This document shows, piece by piece, positions 8,020 to 17,308 of a stretch of 64,000 nt of DNA. Under the pieces are notes generated by a model, which was not told the origin of the DNA, ran no database searches, and saw only the letters and a program-made list of their open reading frames with translations. The position numbers were made by a program, and so were the translations under genes. Location of the stretch: contig NZ_JAHHUL010000015.1 of NCBI RefSeq assembly GCF_019008365.1, positions 1 to 64,000 on the forward strand. Reading direction: 5' to 3'. How positions within the stretch are numbered: position 1 is the first letter of the stretch; every line of letters starts with the position of its first letter. The stretch is from Phosphitispora fastidiosa (lineage in GTDB: Bacteria > Bacillota > Thermincolia > Thermincolales > UBA2595).

Positions 8020-8931
8020 ATGATTAGAGTGGTTGGCATCAGATTTAAATCTGCAGGGAAAATATATTACTTTGACCCAGGTGACATTGATCTCAGGATT
8101 GATGAAATAGTTATCCTGGAAACGACCCGGGGGATTGAATCCGGACAGGTTGTTGTTGAGCCTAAAATGGTGGAAGAAGAAAAAATTGTAGCTCCACTTA
8201 AGAAGATTATCCGTAAAGCAAATCCGGTTGACTTAAAACAAATTGAAATTAATAAGAACAAGGAAAAAGAAGCCTATAAGGTATGTGCGAAGAAAATCGA
8301 AGAACATGGTCTGCCCATGAAACTGGTAGATGTTGAATTCACCTTTGACGCTAACAAAATAATATTTTATTTCACTGCAGATGGAAGAATTGATTTTAGG
8401 GACCTGGTTAAAGATTTAGCTGCTATTTTCCGTACCAGAATTGAACTCAGGCAAATCGGTGTTCGAGATGAAGCCAAGATGTTGGGCGGATTGGGTACCT
8501 GTGGGCGCGGCCTTTGCTGTGCTACGTTTTTGGGGGAATTTGACCCGGTATCTATCAGGATGGCCAAGGAGCAGAACCTTTCCCTGAACCCGACAAAGAT
8601 ATCAGGCATCTGCGGCAGGCTGATGTGCTGTCTGAAATATGAGTCAGAGGCCTATGAAACTGAAAAAGCGGCCTTTCCTCCTGAGGGGACTCCTGTGATA
8701 ACACCTGTGGGAGAAGGTAAGGTGGTATCGGTCAATATCCTGAAAAAGAAACTTATGGTAGAAATCAAAGAAAGCAGGCAGCTGGTTGAATTCACACCGG
8801 ATGAACTGCAGATTTGCCCAAGAGAAAAATGCAAAGACAAATGCAAAGAAAAATGTGTGGAAAAAAGAGATAAAAGACCCCAGAAAAACTCACGAAACTG
8901 TGAAAGTGAGGGAAAAGGTGAGGACCTTTGA
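8020..8931 (+). CDS. ricT: RicT/YaaT, PSP1-domain stage 0 sporulation and RNA maturation factor
   Basis: A 303-residue PSP1 protein. The conserved Cys region [14 protein letters not shown] ... [14 protein letters not shown] (about residues 152-210) matches RicT, part of the RicA-RicF-RicT complex that carries Fe-S clusters and assists RNase Y and Spo0A activation in Bacillus. The C-terminus is unusual: a Cys/Lys-rich tail [17 protein letters not shown] (about 266-283) with regular CxxxC spacing that might bind metal. The stop overlaps the TTG start of yabA, so the two are probably coupled. Confidence 0.93.
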   Translation: MIRVVGIRFKSAGKIYYFDPGDIDLRIDEIVILETTRGIESGQVVVEPKMVEEEKIVAPLKKIIRKANPVDLKQIEINKNKEKEAYKVCAKKIEEHGLPMKLVDVEFTFDANKIIFYFTADGRIDFRDLVKDLAAIFRTRIELRQIGVRDEAKMLGGLGTCGRGLCCATFLGEFDPVSIRMAKEQNLSLNPTKISGICGRLMCCLKYESEAYETEKAAFPPEGTPVITPVGEGKVVSVNILKKKLMVEIKESRQLVEFTPDELQICPREKCKDKCKEKCVEKRDKRPQKNSRNCESEGKGEDL

Positions 8932-9248
8932 AACAATTAAATGCCCTGTTGGCCGAATTTGAAGATAAGATGAAGGGTCTTATGCAGGAACTGCAGTCCC
9001 TTAAAACAAGAGCTTATGCTTTAGAGGATGAAAACGAGAAACTGCGCCGGGAAATAATGGATGTTTACCAGTATTATCTGAAGGATGCCGCCGATCCCAA
9101 AAACAAGCATGAACAAAGCCGGAAACACGGGTTTGAAAATCTGGTCCGCCTATATAGCGAAGGATTTCATATTTGCAATCTTCATTTCGGAGAGTTCCGT
9201 TCCGAAGGTGACTGCCTTTTCTGTATGGGGTTTCTTGACAAAAAGTAA
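8928..9248 (+). CDS. yabA: YabA, replication initiation control protein
   Basis: A 106-residue protein with an N-terminal leucine-zipper-like coiled coil (residues 1-50, [11 protein letters not shown]) and a C-terminal zinc module [11 protein letters not shown]...CLFCMGF. In Bacillus YabA bridges DnaA and the beta clamp DnaN to limit re-initiation. The start is a TTG overlapping the ricT stop, with GGTGAGG upstream. Size, domain order and position all fit. Confidence 0.92.
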   Translation: MKQLNALLAEFEDKMKGLMQELQSLKTRAYALEDENEKLRREIMDVYQYYLKDAADPKNKHEQSRKHGFENLVRLYSEGFHICNLHFGEFRSEGDCLFCMGFLDKK

Positions 9249-9262
9249 CGGGGGTTTTAGGT

Positions 9263-10066
9263 ATGCTGTATAATGATTCTGATGCCAATTCCCGTTTTGA
9301 CATTATGGAGGGAGAGCGGCTTGATGACCTGATTAGGGGAGGCCTAAAGATTATTCAGTCTCCGTCTGCCTTCTGTTTTTCCATGGATGCTGTGTTGTTG
9401 GCTAACTTTACCGCTCTGAAGAAGGGGGACAAAATTATTGATTTGGGCACGGGTACCGGAGTGATACCATTGCTTTTAGCGTCAAGGGAAGCAGCTGGGA
9501 AAATCATCGGACTCGAAATACAGGAGGATAGCTGTGACCGGGCCAGAAGAAGTGTTCGCGGCAACCGACTCGAAGGTCTCATTGATATAATTCAAGGGGA
9601 TATTTGTGAAGCAGACAGGGTGCTGGGAGTTGGCCAATTTGATGTGGTAACGACCAATCCCCCTTATCTTCCGGTAGGCAGAGGCGCTCAGAATGTGACT
9701 GACGTAATCGCTATTGCGCGTCACGAAATCCGGTGCAGTCTTGATGATGTTGTCAATGCCGGCTCCAGGCTGGTCCGGTATGGAGGGCGAATGACTATGG
9801 TCCATCGGCCTGAAAGGCTTTCTGAAATTATTGTTACACTGGAAAAATACCGTTTAAGGCCTCGAAGGCTGCAGATGGTACATCCGAACCCGGGTAAAAA
9901 ACCCAACATGATACTTATTGAGGCCCAATTGGGCGGTAATCCTGAGCTTATTATACAGGAGCCTTTTTTTGTTTATAATGAAGATGGCAGTTATACCAAT
10001 GCCTTTTGGGATATTTATTATCCAGGTAAACCGTATTCCCGGGGAAGTGGCTGTTATGACGGTTAA
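9263..10066 (+). CDS. trmN6: tRNA1(Val) (adenine-N6)-methyltransferase family protein (YabB)
   Basis: A 267-residue class I SAM methyltransferase. IIDLGTGTGVIPLLLA (about 54-69) is the SAM-binding motif I and VVTTNPPYLP (about 129-138) is the NPPY catalytic motif of N6-adenine or N5-glutamine enzymes. The PSAFCFSMDAVLLANF segment near the N-terminus is typical of the TrmN6/YfiC family. The 3' end overlaps the following gene by 11 bases. Confidence 0.9.
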   Translation: MLYNDSDANSRFDIMEGERLDDLIRGGLKIIQSPSAFCFSMDAVLLANFTALKKGDKIIDLGTGTGVIPLLLASREAAGKIIGLEIQEDSCDRARRSVRGNRLEGLIDIIQGDICEADRVLGVGQFDVVTTNPPYLPVGRGAQNVTDVIAIARHEIRCSLDDVVNAGSRLVRYGGRMTMVHRPERLSEIIVTLEKYRLRPRRLQMVHPNPGKKPNMILIEAQLGGNPELIIQEPFFVYNEDGSYTNAFWDIYYPGKPYSRGSGCYDG

Positions 10067-11168
10067 ATTTTATACTTATATATTGAAATGCAGCGATGGG
10101 AGACTCTACACAGGATATACCAACGACCTGGAAAAGAGAATTGCCAAGCATAATACGGGAAAAGGGGCCAAATTTACGCGGGGCCGGGGGCCTGTAGAAC
10201 TTATGTTTTCCGAAGAATGCCCCTCAAAAGAACAAGCCATGACCCGAGAAGCAGAGATAAAAAAGCTGACAAGGCAGGAGAAATTAGAGATTATTAAAGG
10301 TGATCAGAAAATGACCGGAGATAATAAAAAAGGTATCCTGTACCTGTGTGCCACACCGATAGGCAATCTTGAGGACATCACATTAAGGGCCCTGAGGATA
10401 CTTAAAGAGGTAAGCCTTATAGCTGCCGAAGATACCAGGCACACCAGGAAGCTGTTGAGCTATTATGATATTCATACCCCCCTTACCAGCTACCATGAGC
10501 ATAATGAAAAAGGAAAGGGGCAGATTCTGATATCTGAGCTCAATGCCGGAAAAGATGTGGCTCTGGTTTCTGATGCCGGTACACCTGGAATTTCGGACCC
10601 CGGATATGAACTGGTATGTCTGGCAATAAATGAAGGGTTTACGGTAGTTCCGGTTCCGGGCCCGGCGGCGCTTGTTAGTGCAGTGGTAAGTTCGGGACTG
10701 CCAACAGACAGGTTTGTGTTTGAAGGATTTTTACCCAGGGTTAAAAAAGAGCGGAATAAGGTTTTGGAACAGATGAAGTCTGAGGAAAGGACCCTGGTTT
10801 TTTATGAGTCACCCCGCAGGATAATTAAAACACTAAAGGAAATACAAAAACTGCTGGGAGACAGGAAAGTTGCTGTAGCCAGGGAACTTACCAAAATCCA
10901 TGAAGAAGTTGTGCGGGGATTGCTGTCAGATGTAGTTAGACATTTTGAGGAAAAAAGTCCTAAGGGAGAGTTTGTCATAGTCCTGGAAGGCATTAAAGGA
11001 GATGAAAAAAACCCTCAGGTTCATGAAGCTTCCGGTCTGTCTCTAATGGTAATTGATTTAGTCACCCGGGGGTGGGATAAAAAAGAAGCTATTAAGGAAG
11101 TTGCCCGTCGCACAGGCACAGGCAGAAACGCTGTATATACTGCCGTATTGGAAGCTGAAGGTAAATAA
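10056..11168 (+). CDS. rsmI: Fused YazA (GIY-YIG) and RsmI (16S rRNA 2'-O-methyltransferase)
   Basis: One uninterrupted 370-codon frame covers two proteins that are normally separate. Residues 1-80 are a YazA-type GIY-YIG domain (FYTYIL, LYTGYTNDLEKRIAKHN, EAEIKKLTR). Residues from about 86 are a complete RsmI: LYLCATPIGNLEDIT, AAEDTRHTRKLL, SDAGTPGISDPG, PGPAALVSAVV, YESPRRI. RsmI methylates C1402 of 16S rRNA. No stop separates the halves. An ATG at 10311 with AAAGG ten bases before it could start RsmI alone, so both a fusion and a free RsmI may be made. The GIY-YIG part is of unknown function. Confidence 0.92.
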   Translation: MTVKFYTYILKCSDGRLYTGYTNDLEKRIAKHNTGKGAKFTRGRGPVELMFSEECPSKEQAMTREAEIKKLTRQEKLEIIKGDQKMTGDNKKGILYLCATPIGNLEDITLRALRILKEVSLIAAEDTRHTRKLLSYYDIHTPLTSYHEHNEKGKGQILISELNAGKDVALVSDAGTPGISDPGYELVCLAINEGFTVVPVPGPAALVSAVVSSGLPTDRFVFEGFLPRVKKERNKVLEQMKSEERTLVFYESPRRIIKTLKEIQKLLGDRKVAVARELTKIHEEVVRGLLSDVVRHFEEKSPKGEFVIVLEGIKGDEKNPQVHEASGLSLMVIDLVTRGWDKKEAIKEVARRTGTGRNAVYTAVLEAEGK

Positions 11169-11187
11169 GTCGGTTAATTAAGGTAAA

Positions 11188-11224
11188 AAAGAGAAGAACT
11201 CCTTTAAAAGAAGTCCTTCTCTTT
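11188..11224. terminator. Bidirectional terminator between rsmI and abrB
   Basis: A 13-bp stem (AAAGAGAAGAACT / AGTCCTTCTCTTT, one mismatch) between convergent genes, with A-rich and T-rich flanks. Confidence 0.8.
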
Positions 11225-11249
11225 ATTCTACAAGGTAAACTTTAAACTT

Positions 11250-11504
11250 TTACTGCGCATCAGCCGCATCGGCCATTGCGTGGGCACATTCTTTGCAAAC
11301 ATTTTTTCCGCGGAAGTGCTGCACATCATCCGCGTTTCCACAAAAGATACAAGCGGGTTCGTATTTTTTGAGAATGATTTTTTCACTGTCCACATAAATC
11401 TCAAGTGCATCTTTTTCATCAATGCCAAGAGTTCTGCGCAGCTCAATCGGAATCACGACACGTCCGAGCTCGTCAACTTTGCGAACAATTCCTGTTGATT
11501 TCAT
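11250..11504 (-). CDS. abrB: AbrB family transition-state regulator
   Basis: An 84-residue DNA-binding protein. Residues 1-50 form the swapped-hairpin AbrB fold (STGIVRKVDELGRVVIPIELRRTLGI, EIYVDSEKIILKKYEP). The C-terminal part has four Cys (CIFCGN, NVCKEC), as in Bacillus AbrB and Abh-type proteins. It is likely a repressor of post-exponential genes. GGGAGG lies 8 bases before the ATG, and a strong promoter precedes it at 11548-11576. The opposite orientation to its neighbours, next to metG, is the Bacillus arrangement. Confidence 0.93.
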   Translation of the reverse strand: MKSTGIVRKVDELGRVVIPIELRRTLGIDEKDALEIYVDSEKIILKKYEPACIFCGNADDVQHFRGKNVCKECAHAMADAADAQ

Positions 11505-11547
11505 ACTTATAACCTCCCAGCGACTTTCGACAAATATTTACAAGTAA

Positions 11548-11576
11548 ATGATACCAGTGATTCCATTAAAAGTCAA
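11548..11576 (-). promoter_or_regulatory. abrB promoter (SigA type)
   Basis: On the - strand, TTGACT (11576-11571) and TATCAT (11553-11548) with a 17-bp spacer, about 45 bp before the abrB start. Confidence 0.7.
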
Positions 11577-11746
11577 CCACTTTTTTAGAAAGAATTCTGC
11601 CAAATTATGCAGCCATAGTGCCGGTAGTCAAGCTTTGGCAAAAAACAATCCGCTCTAAAAAAATACGAAAGTGGGCAGATATTTAAGGGGGTACAACGAG
11701 GATATATTCGGAACCAGTGTATATATGATGCAACTCCAGGGAAAAC

Positions 11747-11775
11747 TTGACAAAAGGCAGTTTTATAGTTATTAT
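11747..11775 (+). promoter_or_regulatory. metG promoter (SigA type)
   Basis: TTGACA and TATTAT with a 17-bp spacer. Transcription would begin near 11782, just before the T-box leader folds. The rest of the abrB-metG gap (11577-11746) shows no gene. Confidence 0.7.
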
Positions 11776-11781
11776 CTGTTT

Positions 11782-12110
11782 ATACTCATTAAAATTGGTT
11801 TCCGAAATGTAATGAAGGGGAAGAGTAAATACGGGATTATCCGCCCAGAGAGCAGGGAGTAGGTGAAAGCCCAGCCGGAGAAACTGTATTGAACATGGCC
11901 CCAGAACAGCAGGCTGAAATTGTTAAGAAAGTAGGCTGTGCCGGATAAGCTCCGTTAACAGGCTTCAGGTATAGAAAACTCCTTCTGTTCAGATAATACA
12001 TTCTGTACCTGTATAAGGCTTTGTGTTTCACAAAGTAAAAAAGGGTGGTACCACGTGGATATCCCTCGTCCCTTTCGTTATTTTCCGGGGCGTGGGTTTT
12101 TCGTTTTTGT
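11782..12110 (+). promoter_or_regulatory. T-box riboswitch (methionine)
   Basis: A tRNA-sensing leader controlling metG. The T-box sequence AGGGTGGTACCACG is at 12042-12055. Stem I carries the AGGGAGTAGG and GGTGAAAG-type elements around 11865-11885, and the specifier region GAACATGGCC at 11891-11900 places ATG at 11895-11897, matching tRNA-Met. After the T-box, CCACG (12051-12055) can pair with CGTGG near 12092 followed by TTTTTCGTTTTT, the terminator that uncharged tRNA-Met would prevent. Confidence 0.9.
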
Positions 12111-12150
12111 GGACCGTTTAAAGTGTATCCAAATAAAGAGGAGTGAGATT

Positions 12151-14115
12151 ATGGTCAGGAAAAGTTTCTACATTACCACACCGATTTACTATCCCAGTGA
12201 CAAATTACATATCGGTCACGCATACACCACTGTGGCAGCTGATACCATTGCCCGGTATAAGCGGCTAAAGGGATTTGACACCCGGTTCCTGACAGGGTCT
12301 GATGAGCATGGCCAGAAAATTCAGCGTACTGCCAAAGAGAGAGGCATGGAACCCAAGGAATATGTGGACCGGATTGTGGCCGGGTTTAAAGAACTCTGGA
12401 AGGCGCTGGAAGTCTCATATGACGACTTCATCAGGACCACGGAAGACAGACATAAAGAGGTTGTCCAGGAGATATTTGTTAACCTGTACGAACAGGGGGA
12501 CATATACAAATCAGAGTATGAAGGTTGGTACTGCACCCCTTGCGAAACCTTCTGGACCGAACGTCAGGCAGAGGGAAAGGTCTGCCCTGATTGTGGGCGT
12601 CCGGTAGAGCTTGTTAAGGAAGAAAGTTACTTTTTTAAAATGTCGAAATATGCCGATCGCCTGCTGAAGCATATTGAAGACAATCCTGCATTTATTCAGC
12701 CTGTATCCCGCCGCAATGAAATGGTTAACTTTATTAAACAGGGTCTTGAGGACTTATGCGTTTCCAGGACAACCTTTGACTGGGGGATTAAGGTTCCCTT
12801 TGACTCCAAACATGTAATTTATGTGTGGATTGATGCATTGACCAACTATTATTCGGCGCTGACGGGAGGTCAACCGGATAATTCTCTGGTTAATAAATAC
12901 TGGCCTGCCGATGTCCATCTTATGGCTAAGGACATAGTGCGTTTTCACACTATCATATGGCCTATAATTTTGATGGCATCGGGAATTGAACTGCCTAAAA
13001 AGGTAGTTGCTCATGGATGGCTGCTGCTTGAAGGCGGGAAGATGTCCAAATCCAAAGGGAATGTAATAGATCCATTAGTGCTGATTGATAAGTACGGAGT
13101 CAATGCCATACGTTACTATTTGTTAAGGGAACTGCCTTTTGGCGCAGATGGCTATTATTCGGAAGAGGCGCTGGTACAGAGGATTAATTCTGACCTGGCC
13201 AATGACCTGGGCAACCTAGTGAGCCGCTCTGTGGCTATGGTAGAAAAGTACTTTGCCGGTGCGGTGCAGTCTCCGGATGAATATGATGACATCGACAGGG
13301 ATTTGATAAAGACGGCAGGCGCGGTTGTTGAGGAATATGAGCAGCTTATGGAAACTTACGAACTCAGTAACGCTCTGGTGGCAGTATGGCGATTTATCAG
13401 CAGAGCTAACAAGTATATTGATGAGACCTTCCCATGGCTGCTGGCTAAAGACGAAAATAAAAGAGCGCGTCTGGGCACGGTCCTTTACAACCTGATGGAA
13501 AGCATCAGGGTCATCACTATTATGGTTGCTCCCTTTATGCCGACATTACCTCCGCGCATCTGGGAACAAACCGGGCTCAAGAATGCGGCAGATGATGTAA
13601 AAACATGGGAATCGTTACAAGAATGGGGCCGGTTCCCATCGGGTGCGGCTGTTTCAAAGGGGGCTGCCCTTTTCCCCAGGATCGACGTTGAAAAGGTGCT
13701 GAGTGAGGAGGCCGAAAGTACAGCAGTACTGAAACAGGAAGCCGGCGAACAGGAAGCTGGCGAACAGGAAGCTGACAAACAGGAAGAATACGTTTCCTTT
13801 GAGGACTTTGCTAAAATAGATTTACGCCTGGCAGAGGTTTTAAGAGCTGAAAGGGTTGAGAAAACGGATAAACTTCTGAAGCTGGAGGTTGCCTTGGGGG
13901 ACCGGCAGAGGACAATAGTTGCTGGAATTGCCAAACATTATAGTCCTGAAGAGTTGATCGGCAAAAAGATTCTAATTGTTGCCAATTTAAAACCTGCCAA
14001 ATTAAGAGGAATCTTATCCGAAGGGATGATTCTGGCTGCTTCAGAGGGTGACAGCTTGGGAATTGTTACCGTAGACCCTGACAAAGAGATCCCCAGCGGT
14101 TCAAAAGCTAAGTAG
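12151..14115 (+). CDS. metG: Methionyl-tRNA synthetase
   Basis: Charges tRNA-Met. 654 residues: YITTPIYYPSDKLHIGHAYT (HIGH motif, about 6-25), a zinc knuckle CTPCETF ... CPDC, KMSKSKGN (KMSKS, about 298) and an anticodon-binding helical domain. The C-terminus is an EMAP/Trbp111-like tRNA-binding OB domain (FAKIDLRLAEVL ... LKPAKLRGILSEGMI). A Glu/Gln-rich linker made of 15-bp DNA repeats (13735-13788) joins the last two domains. The ATG at 12151 has AGAGGAGTGAG upstream. Regulated by the T-box before it. Confidence 0.97.
   Translation: MVRKSFYITTPIYYPSDKLHIGHAYTTVAADTIARYKRLKGFDTRFLTGSDEHGQKIQRTAKERGMEPKEYVDRIVAGFKELWKALEVSYDDFIRTTEDRHKEVVQEIFVNLYEQGDIYKSEYEGWYCTPCETFWTERQAEGKVCPDCGRPVELVKEESYFFKMSKYADRLLKHIEDNPAFIQPVSRRNEMVNFIKQGLEDLCVSRTTFDWGIKVPFDSKHVIYVWIDALTNYYSALTGGQPDNSLVNKYWPADVHLMAKDIVRFHTIIWPIILMASGIELPKKVVAHGWLLLEGGKMSKSKGNVIDPLVLIDKYGVNAIRYYLLRELPFGADGYYSEEALVQRINSDLANDLGNLVSRSVAMVEKYFAGAVQSPDEYDDIDRDLIKTAGAVVEEYEQLMETYELSNALVAVWRFISRANKYIDETFPWLLAKDENKRARLGTVLYNLMESIRVITIMVAPFMPTLPPRIWEQTGLKNAADDVKTWESLQEWGRFPSGAAVSKGAALFPRIDVEKVLSEEAESTAVLKQEAGEQEAGEQEADKQEEYVSFEDFAKIDLRLAEVLRAERVEKTDKLLKLEVALGDRQRTIVAGIAKHYSPEELIGKKILIVANLKPAKLRGILSEGMILAASEGDSLGIVTVDPDKEIPSGSKAK
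13735..13788 (+). repeat. 15-bp tandem repeat inside metG
   Basis: Three and a half copies of CAGGAAGCYGRCRAA encode repeated QEAGE/QEADK residues in the linker before the tRNA-binding domain. A simple in-frame repeat likely to vary in copy number. Confidence 0.8.
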
Positions 14116-14906
14116 TGGAGTTGGTGATAGAGTTGTTTTTTGATTCACATGCTCATCTTGATGACAAAAGATATGATCCGGACCGGAATGAAATGTTAAT
14201 GCGCGCCAGAGAAAAAGGGGTTTCCGGCATAATTAATGTAGGGTATGATATACCTTCTTCAATGCGGTCTGTAAAGCTGGCAGAGGAGTATGACTTTATT
14301 TTTGCTGCAGTGGGAATTCACCCGCATGATGCGGCAGATGCCGGCACAGATGCCCTTGAACAGGTCCGGCTGCTTGCGGCCCATCCCAAAGTTGTTGCAA
14401 TTGGGGAAATGGGGCTTGACTATTACCGCAACCTTTCACCCCGGGATATCCAGCAAAAAGTATTTAGACAGCAAATAAGTCTCGCCAAAGAGATAAACAA
14501 GCCAATAATAGTACACGACCGGGATGCTCATGGTGATGTGATGCAAATATTAAAAGAAGAAGATGCCGCCACAAACGGAGGTGTTTTGCACTGCTTCTCC
14601 GGAAGTGTTGAAATGGCCAGGGAATGCGTTAAGATGGGATTTTATATTTCCATTGCCGGACCGGTAACTTTTAAAAATGCCGCTAAGCTTTGGGAGGTTG
14701 CCGTTGAGGTTCCCTTGAACCGCCTTCTGATTGAAACAGATGCCCCATATTTGACACCTGAGCCTCACCGGGGTAAGCGAAACGAATCTGCCTACGTGAT
14801 ATTTACCGGTGAACGCATTGCTGAACTAAGGGGGATATCTGCTGGAGAATTGGCGGAAGCAACAACTCGAAATACTCAAGAACTGTTTGGTATTAAAAAT
14901 TTCTAA
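14115..14906 (+). CDS. tatD: TatD family DNase
   Basis: A 257-263 residue metal-dependent hydrolase with a TIM barrel. FFDSHAHLDDKRYD (metal-binding HxH), GIHPHDA, AIGEMGLDYYRN, PIIVHDRDA, VLHCFSGS and LIETDAPYLTPEP are the TatD metal and active-site motifs. The family contains 3'-5' exonucleases and D-aminoacyl-tRNA-type deacylases. The start is uncertain: the GTG at 14115 overlaps the metG stop, while the TTG at 14133 gives the typical M-F-F-D start and follows GGTGATAG. Confidence 0.93.
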   Translation: MELVIELFFDSHAHLDDKRYDPDRNEMLMRAREKGVSGIINVGYDIPSSMRSVKLAEEYDFIFAAVGIHPHDAADAGTDALEQVRLLAAHPKVVAIGEMGLDYYRNLSPRDIQQKVFRQQISLAKEINKPIIVHDRDAHGDVMQILKEEDAATNGGVLHCFSGSVEMARECVKMGFYISIAGPVTFKNAAKLWEVAVEVPLNRLLIETDAPYLTPEPHRGKRNESAYVIFTGERIAELRGISAGELAEATTRNTQELFGIKNF

Positions 14907-15257
14907 AATTAATTTTAATTAGTTGAAAAATAAATCGATGACTCAAATGAAAGCAATAACTAATTGTTAGTGGCGGTATAAGTCGTTAATAGCCCGCCTT
15001 TAAAGGAAATAAGCTAAAGTTATCTATTAAGATCACTGTCTGTGAAACCCTCTGCAGGGTTTCTTTTTTTTGTGCCAATATCCCGTGGTTCGCCAAATAC
15101 TTGGGTAAAGTCGCTGCCATAGAATGACATGTTTCTGGCGGGTAGTATATTAAAATGTTTTTGAAGGCGCAGACCATGGAATTATTTGGCAGTAATTTTT
15201 AGACAACCCTGTAGATATATTTTAAAGGACATAGTGTAGATGCGAGGAGGTTAGTGT
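14907..15257. other. Intergenic region tatD-yabE
   Basis: No gene is seen. The first part has an 8-bp inverted pair (AATTAGTT near 14922, AACTAATT near 14959) and a short GGCGG/CCGCC pair, then the terminator at 15044-15070. The remaining 190 bases before the next gene hold no clear promoter or riboswitch; I looked for a c-di-AMP (ydaO) motif and found none. Confidence 0.4.
15044..15070 (+). terminator. Rho-independent terminator
   Basis: GAAACCCT-CTGC-AGGGTTTC, an 8-bp stem with a 4-nt loop, followed by a run of T. About 140 bp downstream of tatD. Confidence 0.88.
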
Positions 15258-16157
15258 ATGTATGATATTAAGAACGGGGCTGCAAGCCTGAGGATTAATC
15301 AGAGCCTGACCACATTTATGGCTTATGTTCTATATGGGGTTCTGGTCCTTGTAGTGGGGATTTTTGTATCTTGTACGGTAAAGGAGGTCTCTGTAAAAAT
15401 TGATAATAAAACCATATCTTATCATACGTTTGCCCCAACCGTCCAGGAGGTTATCAGGGAAGCCGGCATAAAAGAAGAAATTGGCTTCAGTGGGTCACCT
15501 GATACGCTGAAGGAAGGGGAAACGGTAGAATACTATTCGGTATCACGTCACCTGTCATCAAGAGTAAGGGATGGCATGGTTATCTGGGTTTATAAGCATA
15601 GAATAACTAAAACAACGGAGAATGAAGAAATCCCGGCGCCTGTTACTAAAAAGTGGGACCTTTACCTGGAGCCCGGGCAGCAGCGGGTAACTCAAGCGGG
15701 TAAAAGCGGTGTTATGAAGCATACTTTTATAGAACATTACCGTGATGATGAACTCCTGTCAAAAGAGATGACCGGCAGCACAGTAATTATGACTCCGACT
15801 CCACAGGTTATAGCCGTGGGTTCGTACAGAGCCCCAACCAGGGATGTGCCATCACGACAGGTGTCATCCCGGCAGGGAGCACCCGGCACCGGTCAGTCGA
15901 TAAAATTTGTATCCACTGCATATACACACACCGGTTATCGTACCGCAACCGGGATCAAGCCCAGGAGGGGAGTAGTTGCGGTGGACCCGAGAGTAATTCC
16001 CATGGGCACGAAATTATACATTGAAGGATATGGTTACGGAATAGCTTCTGATACAGGTGGAGCTATCAAGGGTCGGAAGATTGACGTCTTTTTTGAGACG
16101 CGTGCGGAAGCGCTGAAATGGGGCAGAAGGACTGTTGCTGTTCAGATAATAACATAA
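15258..16157 (+). CDS. yabE: YabE-like DUF348/G5/3D-domain cell-wall protein (1)
   Basis: A 299-residue membrane-anchored protein. One transmembrane segment (about 20-40), a DUF348 module (VSVKIDNKTISYHTFAPTVQEV), a G5-like region (about 125-185) and a C-terminal 3D domain. The 3D domain has its three aspartates in GVVAVDPR, ASDTGGAIKGRKIDVFF and preceding strands, as in MltA-type lytic enzymes. Resembles Bacillus YabE and resuscitation-promoting-factor-like autolysins acting on peptidoglycan. GAGGAGG precedes the ATG. A second, tandem paralogue follows. Confidence 0.88.
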   Translation: MYDIKNGAASLRINQSLTTFMAYVLYGVLVLVVGIFVSCTVKEVSVKIDNKTISYHTFAPTVQEVIREAGIKEEIGFSGSPDTLKEGETVEYYSVSRHLSSRVRDGMVIWVYKHRITKTTENEEIPAPVTKKWDLYLEPGQQRVTQAGKSGVMKHTFIEHYRDDELLSKEMTGSTVIMTPTPQVIAVGSYRAPTRDVPSRQVSSRQGAPGTGQSIKFVSTAYTHTGYRTATGIKPRRGVVAVDPRVIPMGTKLYIEGYGYGIASDTGGAIKGRKIDVFFETRAEALKWGRRTVAVQIIT

Positions 16158-16190
16158 AATTCCAACAGTGGATTGGATTCCGAAGTTAAT

Positions 16191-16219
16191 TTGACAATTG
16201 CCTTTTTATAGTTTAAAAT
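16191..16219 (+). promoter_or_regulatory. SigA-type promoter of the second yabE-like gene
   Basis: TTGACA (16191-16196) and TAAAAT (16214-16219) with a 17-bp spacer, 65 bp before the start codon. Confidence 0.75.
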
Positions 16220-16283
16220 ATAACGACAACCATTTCGTAAATACAGAAAATTTAAACAAAATGATATTACAAGGAGTGATTAC

Positions 16284-17282
16284 ATGCAGGCTAACACCTC
16301 CCCGGGAAGCGCTTTAGGGTTTTTGGGAGACAAAAGGTGGATTGCTTGGGGCCTCGGGGTCGTTGTAGCAGCTATAATAATTTTAACGGGATTTTTTTAC
16401 AACAGGCATAACATCAGGATATTTGCAGACGGAAAAGAAGTAAATGTGGTTATGAGGGGCGGTACAGTGGCCGAATCTTTAAAAAAGGCCGGTATTCCCC
16501 TTGGTGAGCGAGACATAATTGAACCATCCCCGAATACCAAACTGACAGATGACATCACCGTGCGCATCACCCGTAAATTACGCATTAATCTGGTGGATGC
16601 CGGTGAAATCAGCGAACAATGGATTACTCCGGGAAATGTGGGACAGGCCCTGGAAAAACTAAAAATTGCAGTCAACCCCGGAGACCAGGTAGTTCCGGAG
16701 CCTGGCACAGCTATCAAGTCCGGTGATACTATAGAAATATCCAGGTATAGTGATAAATATATTGAAGAATCTATAAAAGTTCCCTTTAAACTGGAGAGGC
16801 GAAGTGACACTTCTATGGAGAAAGGGACTACCAGGGTTGTCTGTAAAGGCCAGGATGGCTTGATTCAGAAGACAATAAAGATTACATATAGAAACGGTAA
16901 GGAAGTAAAACGCGAAGTAATGAGCGAAAAGGTTGTCCGTGAGCCGGTTGCCAAGGTAGTGGCTTATGGTACTGTGACAGTAAAAGAGGTCTCCCGTGGT
17001 GGTCAAATCAGATTTGACAGAGCGTTGTCTATGAATTCCACAGCTTATTCCCATACCGGCAATAATACTGCTTCCGGGATATATCCATATAGGGGGGCTG
17101 TGGCTGTTGACCCTGCGGTAATTAAATTAGGAACAAGGCTGTATGTCGAGGGCTATGGATATGCTAAGGCTCTTGATATCGGAAGCGCCATAAAAGGAAA
17201 CAGAATTGACCTATTTTTTGATAGTGATAAAGAAGCTCGCAAATGGGGGCGGCGCAAAGTAAAGGTATATGTTTTGGAATAG
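16284..17282 (+). CDS. YabE-like DUF348/G5/3D-domain cell-wall protein (2)
   Basis: A 332-residue paralogue of the preceding gene. Transmembrane segment at about 16-38, two DUF348 modules (HNIRIFADGKEVNVVMRG and LRINLVDAGEISEQWITPG), a G5 domain (about 160-220) and a 3D domain at the end. In the 3D domain the DTGGAIKG motif is DIGSAIKG, keeping the Asp. It has its own promoter and terminator, so it is expressed independently. Likely a wall-remodelling hydrolase used in growth or spore outgrowth; inferred from domains only. Confidence 0.88.
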   Translation: MQANTSPGSALGFLGDKRWIAWGLGVVVAAIIILTGFFYNRHNIRIFADGKEVNVVMRGGTVAESLKKAGIPLGERDIIEPSPNTKLTDDITVRITRKLRINLVDAGEISEQWITPGNVGQALEKLKIAVNPGDQVVPEPGTAIKSGDTIEISRYSDKYIEESIKVPFKLERRSDTSMEKGTTRVVCKGQDGLIQKTIKITYRNGKEVKREVMSEKVVREPVAKVVAYGTVTVKEVSRGGQIRFDRALSMNSTAYSHTGNNTASGIYPYRGAVAVDPAVIKLGTRLYVEGYGYAKALDIGSAIKGNRIDLFFDSDKEARKWGRRKVKVYVLE

Positions 17283-17283
17283 T

Positions 17284-17308
17284 GGAAAGGCTAAGCCTTT
17301 CCTTTTTT
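17284..17308 (+). terminator. Rho-independent terminator
   Basis: GGAAAGGCT-A-AGCCTTTCC followed by TTTTTT, directly after the stop codon of the second yabE-like gene. Confidence 0.9.

Noticed and set aside
14907-15043. Possible small RNA or riboswitch ahead of the terminator at 15044.
   Set aside because: Only short inverted pairs and no promoter; could not be separated from an ordinary tatD 3' region.
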